Source: Salinimonas lutimaris (GTDB lineage: Bacteria; Pseudomonadota; Gammaproteobacteria; Enterobacterales; Alteromonadaceae). From it: DNA of 64,000 bases. The stretch lies in contig NZ_CP036536.1 of assembly GCF_005222225.1 (NCBI RefSeq), positions 3,372,001 to 3,436,000 of the forward strand, written 5' to 3'. Positions 45,667 through 54,917 of the stretch are shown here, one piece after another (within the stretch, counting starts at the first letter, position 1; each line of letters begins with the position of its first letter). Below the pieces are notes generated by a model. It was not told the origin of the DNA. It saw only the letters and a program-made list of their open reading frames with translations, and searched no databases. Position numbers and translations under genes: made by a program.

Positions 45667-45694
45667 ATAAAAAATCCGGCGCCAGGGCCGGATT
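45667..45694 (-). terminator. sspB terminator
   Basis: On the minus strand AATCCGGC, loop CCTGGC, GCCGGATT and then TTTTTAT, directly after the sspB stop. Confidence 0.88.
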
Positions 45695-45697
45695 ATC

Positions 45698-46156
45698 TTA
45701 TTTAATCACTTTCAGATTAGGTTTGCCTTTTTTAGGCGGAACCGGTGCACTGTCAGCATCGGCATCGTTGATATCGCCAGATGGCCTTGATGGTTCACTG
45801 ACTTCTGGGGCCTGCGTCTCTGGCTCGGGCGCCATGTCTTCTTCAACAGCAAACACAGTACCTGCGCCATTCTCGCGAGCGTAAATGGCCATAATTGCCT
45901 GACAAGGGATACTGATGTTGCGTGGCTGTCCGCCAAAGCGGGCCTGAAAAGACAGAAATTCCAAATCCATATTGAAATTTGCACAGGCAGAAGGTGATAC
46001 ATTCAGCACAATCTGTCCGTCTTTCACAAATTCCTGGGGAACATCGACTAGCTCATTTGTTGCATCAACAACAATATATGGCGTCATCTGGTTATCACAA
46101 ATCCAGTCATAGAACGCGCGCAGCAAATAGGGCTGATTCGGTGTCATTGTACTCAT
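45698..46156 (-). CDS. sspB: ClpXP protease specificity-enhancing factor SspB
   Basis: A 152-residue adaptor that tethers ssrA-tagged and other substrates to ClpXP. PNQPYLLRAFYDWICDNQMTPYIVVDA starts the substrate-binding domain (to about 110), an acidic Pro- and Glu-rich linker follows, and the ClpX-binding tail ends GKPNLKVIK. The ATG overlaps the sspA stop by four bases. Full length and usual pairing with sspA. Confidence 0.95.
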   Translation of the reverse strand: MSTMTPNQPYLLRAFYDWICDNQMTPYIVVDATNELVDVPQEFVKDGQIVLNVSPSACANFNMDLEFLSFQARFGGQPRNISIPCQAIMAIYARENGAGTVFAVEEDMAPEPETQAPEVSEPSRPSGDINDADADSAPVPPKKGKPNLKVIK

Positions 46157-46785
46157 AAAGGATTGTGGATTTCGCGTTCTTGGTCAGTTAGTGACGCTTT
46201 AAACGACGCACGGGCAAAAATACGCGTCATATAAGCGTTAATTTCTTTCGCGCCAGCACCGTTCAGTTCAATGCCCAGTGCAGGCAGACGCCATAACAGC
46301 GGTGCCAGATAACAATCTACCAGGCTGAATTCTTCGCTCATGAAATAAGGCATTTCAGCAAATACCGGGGCCAGCGACAGTAGGGCTTCACGCAGATCAT
46401 TTCGCGCGGCTTCAACATCACCTTCGCCACGGAAAATACGGGCAGCCAGTGAGTACCAGTCAGCTTCAATGCGGTGCATCATCAGGCGGCTTTGCCCCCG
46501 TGATACAGGATAAACCGGCATCAGTGGTGGGTGCGGAAAGCGTTCGTCCAGATATTCCATGATGATATGTGACTTGTATAGCACCAGTTCACGGTCTACA
46601 AGCGTAGGAACGGTTCCGTAGGGATTCAGATCGATCAGGTCCTCTGGCAAGTTGCTGGGATCAGTGTAGCTGATTTCTACACCCACGCCTTTTTCCGCCA
46701 GTACAATACGTACCTGGTGACTGTAAATATCAATACTATCTGAGAACAACGTCATGATAGAGCGTTTATTCGCGGCTACGGCCAT
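46153..46785 (-). CDS. sspA: Stringent starvation protein A
   Basis: A 210-residue glutathione-S-transferase-fold protein that binds RNA polymerase and helps stress and acid survival. Thioredoxin-like domain at about 10-85 (SIMTLFSDSIDIYSHQVRIVLAEKGV, NPYGTVPTLVDRELVLYKSHIIMEYLDE) and helical domain after; the conserved PHPPLMPVYP loop is intact. Preceded by GGAGGAAATTTA. Cotranscribed with sspB and located behind petABC, as in many gammaproteobacteria. Confidence 0.95.
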   Translation of the reverse strand: MAVAANKRSIMTLFSDSIDIYSHQVRIVLAEKGVGVEISYTDPSNLPEDLIDLNPYGTVPTLVDRELVLYKSHIIMEYLDERFPHPPLMPVYPVSRGQSRLMMHRIEADWYSLAARIFRGEGDVEAARNDLREALLSLAPVFAEMPYFMSEEFSLVDCYLAPLLWRLPALGIELNGAGAKEINAYMTRIFARASFKASLTDQEREIHNPL

Positions 46786-46842
46786 TAAATTTCCTCCGTC
46801 GAGAGACTCTCACACTGCCCTATTTTGACAGCGTCACAAAAG

Positions 46843-46868
46843 CTAAAAAAGGGGGCGAGTAGCCCCCT
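46843..46868 (-). terminator. petABC operon terminator
   Basis: On the minus strand GGGGGC, loop TACTC, GCCCCC and then TTTTTTAGC, about 30 bases after the petC stop. Confidence 0.88.
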
Positions 46869-46896
46869 GGTCGTATTATACATAATTTGGAGGGGA

Positions 46897-47631
46897 TTAG
46901 TGTACCTCTCTCCAGTATTCTTTTTTCAGTAAGAACACAAAAATGAACAATACAACGATAAAGGCAAGCACCCACTTACCTATTTTTTCGGATTGCAGTC
47001 TGAATGGTTCACCGGTGTACTCTAAAAAGTTCACCAGATCGCCCACCGCCTTATCATACTCGTCAGCAGATAATTCACCGTCACCGTCAGACTTGATACC
47101 GATATACCGCTCGGTCATCTCGCCATCCACCATGGCTTCCTCGTAGGCTTCGCGAGGCGTGCCCTGCAAAGATTGCAGGGCATGAGGCATGCCGACTTCA
47201 GGAAACACCTTGTTGTTCACCCCGAACGGCCGATCCGGGTCTACATAAAAGGTCCGCAGGTAGGTATATAGCCAGTCTTCACCGCGCACCCGGGCCACCA
47301 GAGTCAGATCCGGCGGGGCCGCACCGAACCAGACACCGGCCTGCTCTTCAGGCATGGCCCGATTCATGTAGTCAGTGACCTTGTCGCCGTTGAACTGCAG
47401 ATATTTCTGGCCAAGCTCTTCAGGAATCCCCAGATCATCAAACGAGCGCTTGTAACGCTGGTATTTCATTGAGTGACAGCCAGAGCAGTAGTTCATGAAA
47501 ATTTTAGCTCCGCGCTGTAGCGATGCCTGGTCGGTCAAATCCACCGGCGCTTTATCCAGCGGATAACTACTGCCTGCCGCAATGGCCATCAGCGGAAATC
47601 CGAATAATAATGCAATCAGGAGCTTTCTCAT
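46897..47631 (-). CDS. petC: Ubiquinol-cytochrome c reductase, cytochrome c1
   Basis: A 244-residue protein with a signal peptide (MRKLLIALLFGFPLMAIAAG), the haem c motif CSGCH at about residues 50-54, the Met axial-ligand region (YMNRAMPEEQAGVWFGAAPPDLTLVARVRG and later PHALQS), and a C-terminal membrane anchor (KWVLAFIVVLFIFVFLLKKEYW). It passes electrons from the Rieske centre to soluble cytochrome c in the bc1 complex. Overlaps petB by four bases. Confidence 0.95.
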   Translation of the reverse strand: MRKLLIALLFGFPLMAIAAGSSYPLDKAPVDLTDQASLQRGAKIFMNYCSGCHSMKYQRYKRSFDDLGIPEELGQKYLQFNGDKVTDYMNRAMPEEQAGVWFGAAPPDLTLVARVRGEDWLYTYLRTFYVDPDRPFGVNNKVFPEVGMPHALQSLQGTPREAYEEAMVDGEMTERYIGIKSDGDGELSADEYDKAVGDLVNFLEYTGEPFRLQSEKIGKWVLAFIVVLFIFVFLLKKEYWREVH

Positions 47632-48893
47632 TTCGGGATCCTCGCTGGCACAGGTTTGGTGGTTTCGTTTTTGCTGTACAAAAACAGCGCCACAAAGAAG
47701 CCAAAATAGAACACCGTAGCAATTTGCGAGGCAACGATTTTCCAGTTTTCCTGCGGCGTACCACCCAGATAACCCAGAAAAATAAACACTGCTGCGAAGA
47801 CCAGCAGGTTAACCTTATGAAAACCACAGCGATAGCGCCATGAGCGCACCGAACCACGGTCAATCCAGGGTAAGGCAAACAGTGCGGCAATAGCCCCGAA
47901 CATGGCAATAACCCCGAACAGTTTATCCGGCACAGCTTTCAAAATGGCGTAAAACGGCGTGAAGTACCAAACCGGGAATATATGCTCTGGTGTTTTCAGC
48001 TGATTAGCAATTTCAAAGTTTGGATGCTCCAGGAATTTGCCCCCCATCTCCGGGGCGAAGAACATGATGTAACAGAACACAAACAAAAACACACTGAACG
48101 CAATCAGGTCTTTTAGCACAATATGCGGGAAGAAAGGCACCACATCATCTGCAATATCGTACTTGCTGGTGTAATATTCGTGAATCTTATAGGGTGTTTT
48201 CTCGCTCTGTGACAGTGAGCCTTTTTTGTGTTTAATGGCCACACCGTCTGGGTTATTCGAGCCCACTTCATGTAGCGCAATAATGTGTAAGAACACTAAG
48301 ATCACAATGACCAGTGGCAGGGCAATAACGTGCAGGGCAAAGAACCGATTCAGCGTGGCCCCGGATATCACATAGTCCCCCTGAATCCATACCACCAGAT
48401 CCGGCCCAATGACCGGAATCGCACCAAACAGAGATACAATAACCTGGGCGCCCCAGTAGGACATCTGCCCCCAGGGCAGTACATAGCCCATAAAGGCTTC
48501 AGCCATCAGTGCCAGATAGATAAACATTCCAAATACCCATAGCAATTCTCTGGGCTTCTGGTACGAGCCATAAATCATGCCACGGAACATATGCATGTAC
48601 ACTACAATAAAAAACGCCGAGGCGCCGGTGCTGTGCATGTAGCGGATAACCCAGCCAAAATCCACTTCGCGCATAATGTATTCCACCGAGGCAAACGCCC
48701 CTTCTGCGGTGGGCACAAAGTTCATGGTCAGCCAGATACCGGTGACAATTTGATTGACCAGCACAATAGTGGCCAGAAAACCAAATACATACCAAAAGTT
48801 CATATTGCGCGGAGCGGGATACTGAATGGCATGCATGTTTGCCACCCGCATTAGCGGAATACGGGCTTCAATCCAGGAAAGAAATGCGCTCAT
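47628..48893 (-). CDS. petB: Ubiquinol-cytochrome c reductase, cytochrome b
   Basis: A 421-residue cytochrome b with eight to nine membrane segments. Haem ligand regions are RYMHSTGASAFFIVVYMHMFRG and NRFFALHVIALPLVIVILVFLHIIALHEVGSNNP; the quinol-site motif appears as PEHIFPVWYFTPFYAILKAVP (PEW-type site read as PVW). It oxidises ubiquinol in the inner membrane. Unsplit, bacterial bc1 type. Both ends overlap its neighbours by four bases. Confidence 0.96.
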   Translation of the reverse strand: MSAFLSWIEARIPLMRVANMHAIQYPAPRNMNFWYVFGFLATIVLVNQIVTGIWLTMNFVPTAEGAFASVEYIMREVDFGWVIRYMHSTGASAFFIVVYMHMFRGMIYGSYQKPRELLWVFGMFIYLALMAEAFMGYVLPWGQMSYWGAQVIVSLFGAIPVIGPDLVVWIQGDYVISGATLNRFFALHVIALPLVIVILVFLHIIALHEVGSNNPDGVAIKHKKGSLSQSEKTPYKIHEYYTSKYDIADDVVPFFPHIVLKDLIAFSVFLFVFCYIMFFAPEMGGKFLEHPNFEIANQLKTPEHIFPVWYFTPFYAILKAVPDKLFGVIAMFGAIAALFALPWIDRGSVRSWRYRCGFHKVNLLVFAAVFIFLGYLGGTPQENWKIVASQIATVFYFGFFVALFLYSKNETTKPVPARIPK

Positions 48894-49522
48894 GATGCCT
48901 CCGCTTCTGAACCAATGATGACCGTCGTATCGTCAACATACTGATAGGGCGGAACCACCAGATTCAGCGGAGCCGGCACGCTTTGAAACACTCGTCCGGC
49001 CATATCAAACTTTGAGCCGTGACAAGGGCAAAAGAATCCATCGGGTACGCCCTGGACGATTTCCTCAAATGCGCCGTTTTTAAGGTATTGCGGCGAGCAG
49101 CCAAGATGGGTACAGATCCCCACCAGTATCAGATACTCTTCTTTGAGTGAGCGGTAGCGGTTTTGTGCAAAACCTGGCTGCTGCTCAGCCTGGGATTCAG
49201 GATCCTTGAGTTGATCTTCGTAACCAGCCAGGCCCTCCAGCGTTGCTGGTGTGCGCCTGACGATCCAGACGGGTTTACTGCGCCACATCACCCTGACCAG
49301 CTGGCCCGGTTCAATGGCACTAATATCTACTTCGACGTCAGCACCGGCCGCTTTCGCTTTAGCACTTGGGTTCCATGACGCAATAAAAGGCACTGCAGCT
49401 CCTGCCACCCCCACACCACCGACCACCGATGTGGCAATAGTTAAAAAACGGCGTCGGGTATTGTTGGCTGGTCCGGGGCTGCCGGGTGCAGATTCACTGG
49501 CATCAACTGACACATCACTCAT
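48890..49522 (-). CDS. petA: Ubiquinol-cytochrome c reductase, Rieske iron-sulfur subunit
   Basis: About 210 residues from ATG 49522 (the ATG at 49528 is an alternative). A twin-arginine-type start (NTRRRFLTIATSVVGGVGVAGAAVPF) forms the membrane anchor, and the 2Fe-2S cluster is held by CTHLGC and CPCHGS in the C-terminal domain. First gene of petABC. The N-terminal 20 residues are Ser/Ala/Pro-rich. Preceded by CCTGGAGAAATGTGG. Confidence 0.95.
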   Translation of the reverse strand: MSDVSVDASESAPGSPGPANNTRRRFLTIATSVVGGVGVAGAAVPFIASWNPSAKAKAAGADVEVDISAIEPGQLVRVMWRSKPVWIVRRTPATLEGLAGYEDQLKDPESQAEQQPGFAQNRYRSLKEEYLILVGICTHLGCSPQYLKNGAFEEIVQGVPDGFFCPCHGSKFDMAGRVFQSVPAPLNLVVPPYQYVDDTTVIIGSEAEAS

Positions 49523-49659
49523 CCACATTTCTCCAGGTTGTTTTGCTCCAGCCAGATGTCAGAGTGCTAGCCCTGAAGGCTACAGCAGATATCGAAGCCT
49601 GACGCATCAGGTTAACGACATGTATATAACTTCTTATAATATGTTATTTTTCATACAAA

Positions 49660-49689
49660 ATAATAAGGGAAAATCGTTTCTGTTTACAA
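49660..49689 (-). promoter_or_regulatory. Candidate petABC promoter
   Basis: On the minus strand TTGTAA (49684-49689), an 18-base spacer and TATTAT (49660-49665), some 140 bases before petA. The rest of the 402-base spacer is A-T rich and holds the rpsI terminator; no gene is seen. Confidence 0.45.
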
Positions 49690-49879
49690 GCACTGACCGA
49701 CATTGTTTATAAAATATTCAAAAATAGAGTGCCGGACAGGTCTTTTTATCGCGGCGATGCCTGCCTGCGGTGCACGTATTTACTCATAAGGTATAGCTAA
49801 CTGAGCCGAAGCTGCCAGTACACGGAGACTTTTTTCGTTTAAAAATAATTCATTAAGGTGGGTTGCCGTGAATTTCAGG

Positions 49880-49910
49880 CAAAAAAAACCCGGCGAGTGC
49901 CGGGTTTTTG
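49880..49910. terminator. rpsI terminator
   Basis: AACCCGGC, loop GAGT, GCCGGGTT flanked by A8 and T5; on the minus strand it ends the rplM-rpsI transcript with T8. Confidence 0.92.
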
Positions 49911-49930
49911 CAAGTAATAAAACGTTGAAA

Positions 49931-50323
49931 TTAACGTTTTGAGAACTGTGGACGCTTACGCGCTTTATGCAGACCAACTTTCTTACGTTCAACGCGACGA
50001 TCGTCACGAGTAACAAAGCCAGCTTTACGCAGAGAAGGACGCAGGGCTTCATCGTACTCCATCAGAGCACGAGTCAGGCCGTGGCGAATCGCGCCTGCTT
50101 GACCGTTTGAACCACCACCAGCTACAGTGATGTAAACATCAAATTTTTCAGTCATTTCAACAAGTTCAAGTGGCTGACGAACAACCATGCACTCTGTTTC
50201 ACGACCAAAGTACTCATCAAGAGCACGTTTGTTTACTGTGATGTTACCTGTACCTGGACGCAGGAACACACGAGCAGTAGAACTTTTGCGGCGGCCAGTG
50301 CCGTAGTATTGAGTATCTGCCAT
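49931..50323 (-). CDS. rpsI: 30S ribosomal protein S9
   Basis: A 130-residue S9. [19 protein letters not shown] at the start and the basic tail [20 protein letters not shown] that reaches the P-site tRNA are both intact. Twelve bases after rplM, the usual two-gene operon. Confidence 0.98.
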   Translation of the reverse strand: MADTQYYGTGRRKSSTARVFLRPGTGNITVNKRALDEYFGRETECMVVRQPLELVEMTEKFDVYITVAGGGSNGQAGAIRHGLTRALMEYDEALRPSLRKAGFVTRDDRRVERKKVGLHKARKRPQFSKR

Positions 50324-50335
50324 GTCAGTTGCTCC

Positions 50336-50764
50336 TTAGATGTCCAAAACTTGTGGTTGCTGTGCTGAGTGTGCATGTTCTGCACCAGCGTAAACTTTCA
50401 TTTTACGGAACATTGCACGGCCCAGAGGACCTTTTGGCAGCATTCCTTTAACTGCTTTCTCAAGCACCATTTCTGGTTTTTCAGCAATCAGTTTTTCAAA
50501 GTTTGTCTCTTTCAGACCACCAGGATAGCCAGTGTGCGCGTAGTACATTTTGTTCTTTGCTTTGTTGCCTGTTACAGCAACTTTTTCAGCATTGATAACA
50601 ATGATGTAATCGCCCGCATCACAGTGCGGCGTATACTCTGGCTTGTGCTTACCGCGCAGACGAAGCGCAATTTCAGAAGCCAGGCGGCCAAGAGTTTTGT
50701 CTGTGGCGTCTACCACGTACCAGTCACGTTGTACCGTTTCTGGCTTAGCAACAAAAGTTTTCAT
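50336..50764 (-). CDS. rplM: 50S ribosomal protein L13
   Basis: A 142-residue L13. [54 protein letters not shown] and [20 protein letters not shown] are the conserved parts. Start ATG 50764 with GGTGAATTTAA before it. In E. coli L13 represses its own operon; a structured leader is seen here too. Confidence 0.98.
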   Translation of the reverse strand: MKTFVAKPETVQRDWYVVDATDKTLGRLASEIALRLRGKHKPEYTPHCDAGDYIIVINAEKVAVTGNKAKNKMYYAHTGYPGGLKETNFEKLIAEKPEMVLEKAVKGMLPKGPLGRAMFRKMKVYAGAEHAHSAQQPQVLDI

Positions 50765-50795
50765 TTAAATTCACCCGAATAAAATCGTCGTTACA

Positions 50796-50920
50796 GATTT
50801 CTGCTAGAAATCACCATAAAATCAATCGTTGACCCCTTCGAGCCTGTTGATTCTTCCACCTTCCCAAAGGTGGGTGTAACTGGGCAGGGCGCGAATTATA
50901 CAGGTTTTGGATAAAAAGCG
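50796..50920 (-). promoter_or_regulatory. rplM promoter and structured leader
   Basis: On the minus strand a TATAAT (50895-50900) with TTCGCT about 16 bases upstream is the likely promoter. Between it and rplM lie two hairpins: CCACCTT-TGGG-AAGGTGG (50856-50873) and GATTTC-TAGCA-GAAATC (50796-50812). They would form a leader of roughly 125 bases, a possible site for L13 autoregulation. Structure seen; function inferred. Confidence 0.5.
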
Positions 50921-51050
50921 AACCCCTGAAACAAAATTTTTGCCCCTAAGAGGCAATTAATTTTTTTGCCTGATAATCGCACTTTTTCTGTGCATAATTC
51001 AGGCGTTAAGCTACATTACAATAGAATTCACTGATGTATTGCGAAGAAGG

Positions 51051-51968
51051 ATGCGACTGACTTACCTGTTTTCTTTATGGCTGGCCTTTGCGGTGAGTGC
51101 CGATCCTTTATCAAACTCTGCTGGCGTGTCGGATGCACCGGTCACCTATGTCACGGCCTTTGATGGTGCTCAGTACGGGGCATATCATATCGCGGTGCTC
51201 AAAGCGGCACTGGCGGTTACCGCCACCGAGTATGGTCCGGTGCATACCAGTCGATATCCGTTAAATATGACGCAGAGCCGGCAAATAGCCACCCTTGAGC
51301 AAAGTCAGGCTGATGTCATGTGGAGTGTTACCACCGATACGCTGGAGCAACGTTTATTGCCGGTCCGATTTCCTCTGTTACAGGGTTTCAGCGGTATCCG
51401 GGTATTGGCTATCCACCCTTCAGCAACACAAAACTACCACCCTGGTCTCAACCTGGCGGATCTGAAATCTATGATTTCTATTCAGGGCGAGGACTGGCCC
51501 GATTATGCCATTCTAAAAGCCAATGGTTTCAGGGTGAGTGGCGAGTCTTGGTCCAACTGGTATGACTCTATGTACAAATCGCTGGCTAAAGGTCTGGTGG
51601 ATTACTGCCCGCGCAATATCATTGAAGTACACCGGGACTTTCGTCACCATAAAGACACACCACTGGCCATTGAGGCGCATCACCTGTTGCAATACGACAG
51701 TTATGAGTATTTTTTTGTTGCCCCGGGACGGCCTGAGCTTCATCGACGTCTGGTCAAAGGCATTGAAATATTGCTGGAAAGCGGCGAATTAGCCAGCATT
51801 TTTAATCGCTATAGTGACCATAAAAAAGCGGTTAAGTTGCTACAGGAATCGCGCAAGATCTATTATTTAAGCAACCCGGGACTGTCTTATCAGATAAACT
51901 CGCCACGCTGGCTTGAAGCCCCGGGCCGAATGCTAAACGAAGTCCGGCGGCTCAATCCGACGTCTTAA
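51051..51968 (+). CDS. Orphan solute-binding-like periplasmic protein
   Basis: About 305 residues from ATG 51051 (TTG 51039 is an alternative; AAGAAGG directly abuts the ATG). A signal peptide MRLTYLFSLWLAFAVSA is followed by a mature part resembling the family-3 solute-binding fold: YHIAVLKAALAVT, QIATLEQSQADVMWSVTT, LLQGFSGIRVLAIHP, NLADLKSM, and LVKGIEILLESGELASIFNRY near the end. No permease, ATPase or sensor gene is next to it. Ligand and role unknown. Its last 17 bases overlap the end of the convergent mazG. Confidence 0.7.
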   Translation: MRLTYLFSLWLAFAVSADPLSNSAGVSDAPVTYVTAFDGAQYGAYHIAVLKAALAVTATEYGPVHTSRYPLNMTQSRQIATLEQSQADVMWSVTTDTLEQRLLPVRFPLLQGFSGIRVLAIHPSATQNYHPGLNLADLKSMISIQGEDWPDYAILKANGFRVSGESWSNWYDSMYKSLAKGLVDYCPRNIIEVHRDFRHHKDTPLAIEAHHLLQYDSYEYFFVAPGRPELHRRLVKGIEILLESGELASIFNRYSDHKKAVKLLQESRKIYYLSNPGLSYQINSPRWLEAPGRMLNEVRRLNPTS

Positions 51969-52749
51969 CCTGTTGCCACAGCACTTCCATTTGCTCCAGT
52001 GTCATCGTCTGCAGACTCTGCCCCCGGGCAGCAGCCAGTTGCTCAACCTGTGTGAAGCGTCCGGCAAACTTGTGACTGGCACGTCGCAGGGCGCTGTCGG
52101 CATCCACCTGACAGTGACGGGCCAGATTTACCATCGCAAACAAGGCGTCGCCAATTTCTTCCTCAACCCGGGCGGTGTCAATTGTAGTTGCATCCAGCTC
52201 CTGCTGAATTTCTTCGACCTCTTCTTTTACCTTATCCAGCACCGGCCTGACGTGTGGCCAGTCAAAGCCCACTGTGGCGCATTTTTTCTGTAATTTCTGA
52301 GCATGCATTAATGCTGGCAGACCGGCCGGCACATCCGCCAGCAAGCTGGTTTTTTGCGGCCCTTTTTCGCTGGCTTTAATGGCTTCCCACTGGGCCGACA
52401 GGTCACTTTCATTTACGTTAGCATCACCAAAGACATGGGGATGGCGACGTGCCATTTTATCGCTGATTGCACCGGCCACATCTGCAAAATCGAAATGGCC
52501 CTGCTCACTGGCTATCTGCGAGTAAAACACTACCTGAAAAAGCAGGTCGCCAAGCTCATCACGAATAGCCGGCAGCTGCCCCTGCTCGATAGCATCGACA
52601 ACCTCATAGGCTTCTTCAATCGTGTAGCGGGTCAGCGATGACATAGTTTGTTTGGCATCCCACGGGCAACCAGACTGCGGGTCGCGCAGGCGGGCCATGA
52701 TATCAAGCAAACGGGATACACTGTGCTCAGGACTCTTTACGTTTGACAC
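51952..52749 (-). CDS. mazG: Nucleoside triphosphate pyrophosphohydrolase MazG
   Basis: A 265-residue MazG with two MazG repeats (about 30-105 and 150-245). The first has GCPWDAKQTMSSLTRYTIEEAYEVVDAIEQ and ELGDLLFQVVFYSQIA; the second has EVEEIQQELDATTIDTARVEEEIGDALFAMVNLAR, with the EExxE metal sites visible. It hydrolyses NTPs to NMP and pyrophosphate and can lower (p)ppGpp effects. The start overlaps the relA end by 23 bases. Confidence 0.94.
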   Translation of the reverse strand: MSNVKSPEHSVSRLLDIMARLRDPQSGCPWDAKQTMSSLTRYTIEEAYEVVDAIEQGQLPAIRDELGDLLFQVVFYSQIASEQGHFDFADVAGAISDKMARRHPHVFGDANVNESDLSAQWEAIKASEKGPQKTSLLADVPAGLPALMHAQKLQKKCATVGFDWPHVRPVLDKVKEEVEEIQQELDATTIDTARVEEEIGDALFAMVNLARHCQVDADSALRRASHKFAGRFTQVEQLAAARGQSLQTMTLEQMEVLWQQVKTSD

Positions 52750-54901
52750 CCACCACCCCTTGCTGTTGCTGTAAACGGGTCAGCACGCGATTTAAGGTGT
52801 CCAGATCAGCCACCTCAACCGACACCGAGATAGTCGCCGTCTGACGGGATTTATCGCTTAAGCTGTTAACCCCTAACAATGCCACATTTTCGTTGGCCAG
52901 TACTGTGGTAATGTCCCGCAGCAGGCCATCACGGTCGGCACAAAAAATGTCGATACTGGTTTCAAAACCTACATTTAAGGCATCAGCCCAGTTTACGTCT
53001 ATCAGCCGCTCCGGGTGTTCTTCGCTTAAATGCTGCAACTGTTCACAGTCAGCCTTATGTACACTCACGCCGCGCCCCTGAGTGATATAGCCCATAATCG
53101 CTTCGCCCGGCACGGGTTTACAACAGTTCGCCAGCTGACTCATCAGATGGCCGACTCCCTCGACCACCACCGCATCATTTTTACCTTTTGCACCAGCAGC
53201 TTTGCGGGTTTTCAGCTTAGGATTAATTTCCGGCTCGGGCTCCGGCGGACTTAATAACTGTTGCAGGTAATGCACCACCGACATCACTCGCAGATCGCCA
53301 GCACCAATAGCCGCATAAAGATCATCGACCGATTGCAGGTTAAACTTGTCGCAGGCATCGGCGGCCATTTTCAGGGGAACGTGTGCTTTATTCAGCTCCC
53401 GTTCCAGTAACTCTTTACCGGCATGTTGATTCTTTTCCTTATCCTGCTTTTTGAAAAAGGAATGAATGGTAGCCCGGGCCCGTGAAGAGTGCACATAGCC
53501 AAGCCCCGGATGCATCCAGTCGCGGCTTGGATTGAGCTCTTTGCCGGTCAGTACTTCCACCATATCGCCGCTTTGCAGCTGATAGGTAAACGGCACAATC
53601 CGCCCTTTGACCTTGGCCCCAATACAGCGATGGCCGACATTGCTGTGAATGTAGTAGGCAAAATCCAGTGGCGTGGATCCCTGAGGCAAATCAATGACAT
53701 CCCCTTTGGGCGTAAACACATACACCCGGTCATCAAATACCTGGCTACGCAGCTCTTCAACCAGATCGCCGGACTCGGCCACCTCTTCCTGCCATTGCAG
53801 GATTCGGCGCAGCCAGTTGATACGTTCATCATAGCCTGAGTTTTTGCCTGCCGAGCCTTCTTTGTATTTCCAGTGGGCCGCCACGCCCAGCTCGGCATCC
53901 TGATGCATCTGCTGGGTGCGGATCTGAATCTCAACCGGCTTACCGCCCGGTCCCATAATCACGGTGTGAATAGACTGATAACCATTACTTTTGGGCGTAG
54001 CGATATAGTCATCAAACTCGCTGGGAATGTGCTTGTAAGCAGCATGCACTGCCCCTAAAGCGGCATAACAGTCCTGCAGGCGATCCGCAATAATCCGAAC
54101 CGCCCGGATATCAAAGAGTTGCTCAAAGGTCAGGCGTTTTTTCTGCATCTTTTTCCAGATGCTGTAAATATGCTTGGGCCGGCCATACACTTCGGCTTTA
54201 ATGTCTTCGTTATCCACCAGCCCCTGCAGATTTGCCACAATATCATCAATATACTGGGCACGTGCTTTTCGTTTACCGTCCAGTTGCTGGGCAATCTGTT
54301 TATAGGTCACCGGGTGCAGGTAACGAAAAGCCAGATCTTCAAGCTCCCACTTCAGCTGACCAATACCCAGACGGTTCGCCAGCGGCGCATAGATGGTGGA
54401 ACATTCCCGGGCTACCATTACCCGGGTTTCCTCGTCAGCTTTTTTGACCTGCTGCAGCGCGCAAATACGCTCTGCCATTTTGATCACCACTGCCCGCACG
54501 TCTTCGACCATGGCCAGCAACATACGGCGAATGCTGTCGATATGCTGCTCATCAGAGTCGCCTTTGCCATTGGTACGGCGACCATGCAGGGCACGAATGG
54601 CTTCCATCCGGCGCACCCCAATAATGAGCTGGGCTATTTCGCTGCCAAATTCGGTTTCAACATCCTGCTCGGTGAGCTTGTGTTGTTCACAATAGGGAAA
54701 GACCAGCGCAGCCTGTAAGGTCACGGCATCCATATTCAGCTGGTGCAGAATCTCAACCATCTCCTGGCCAACCAACAGGCGCTCCGGATGCTGGCTTATC
54801 TCCCTGAGCTTTTGTTTGGTGCTGTCAGTGATAGACAAGCTATCCAGCCACTGTTCAAACGGTGGGCGATCAGGCTCATGTACTGTCCGTGTGGATACCA
54901 T
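52727..54901 (-). CDS. relA: GTP pyrophosphokinase RelA
   Basis: A 724-residue (p)ppGpp synthetase. The N-terminal hydrolase-like domain lacks the HD motif, while the synthetase (about 225-370) has EFDDYIATPKSNGYQSIHT and VEIQIRTQQMHQDAELGVAAHWKYKEG, the RelA form. A TGS domain (about 400-460, VYVFTPKGDVIDLPQGSTPLDFAYYIHS), zinc-finger/helical region with CCKPVPGE, and ACT domain (from about 650) follow. It acts with stalled ribosomes in the stringent response. Sixteen bases after rlmD. Confidence 0.96.
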   Translation of the reverse strand: MVSTRTVHEPDRPPFEQWLDSLSITDSTKQKLREISQHPERLLVGQEMVEILHQLNMDAVTLQAALVFPYCEQHKLTEQDVETEFGSEIAQLIIGVRRMEAIRALHGRRTNGKGDSDEQHIDSIRRMLLAMVEDVRAVVIKMAERICALQQVKKADEETRVMVARECSTIYAPLANRLGIGQLKWELEDLAFRYLHPVTYKQIAQQLDGKRKARAQYIDDIVANLQGLVDNEDIKAEVYGRPKHIYSIWKKMQKKRLTFEQLFDIRAVRIIADRLQDCYAALGAVHAAYKHIPSEFDDYIATPKSNGYQSIHTVIMGPGGKPVEIQIRTQQMHQDAELGVAAHWKYKEGSAGKNSGYDERINWLRRILQWQEEVAESGDLVEELRSQVFDDRVYVFTPKGDVIDLPQGSTPLDFAYYIHSNVGHRCIGAKVKGRIVPFTYQLQSGDMVEVLTGKELNPSRDWMHPGLGYVHSSRARATIHSFFKKQDKEKNQHAGKELLERELNKAHVPLKMAADACDKFNLQSVDDLYAAIGAGDLRVMSVVHYLQQLLSPPEPEPEINPKLKTRKAAGAKGKNDAVVVEGVGHLMSQLANCCKPVPGEAIMGYITQGRGVSVHKADCEQLQHLSEEHPERLIDVNWADALNVGFETSIDIFCADRDGLLRDITTVLANENVALLGVNSLSDKSRQTATISVSVEVADLDTLNRVLTRLQQQQGVVGVKRKES

Positions 54902-54917
54902 AGCAAATTAACTCATC

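Noticed and set aside
54119..54718. Plus-strand open frame (199 codons) opposite relA
   Set aside because: Antisense to the conserved relA coding sequence; no independent evidence of coding.
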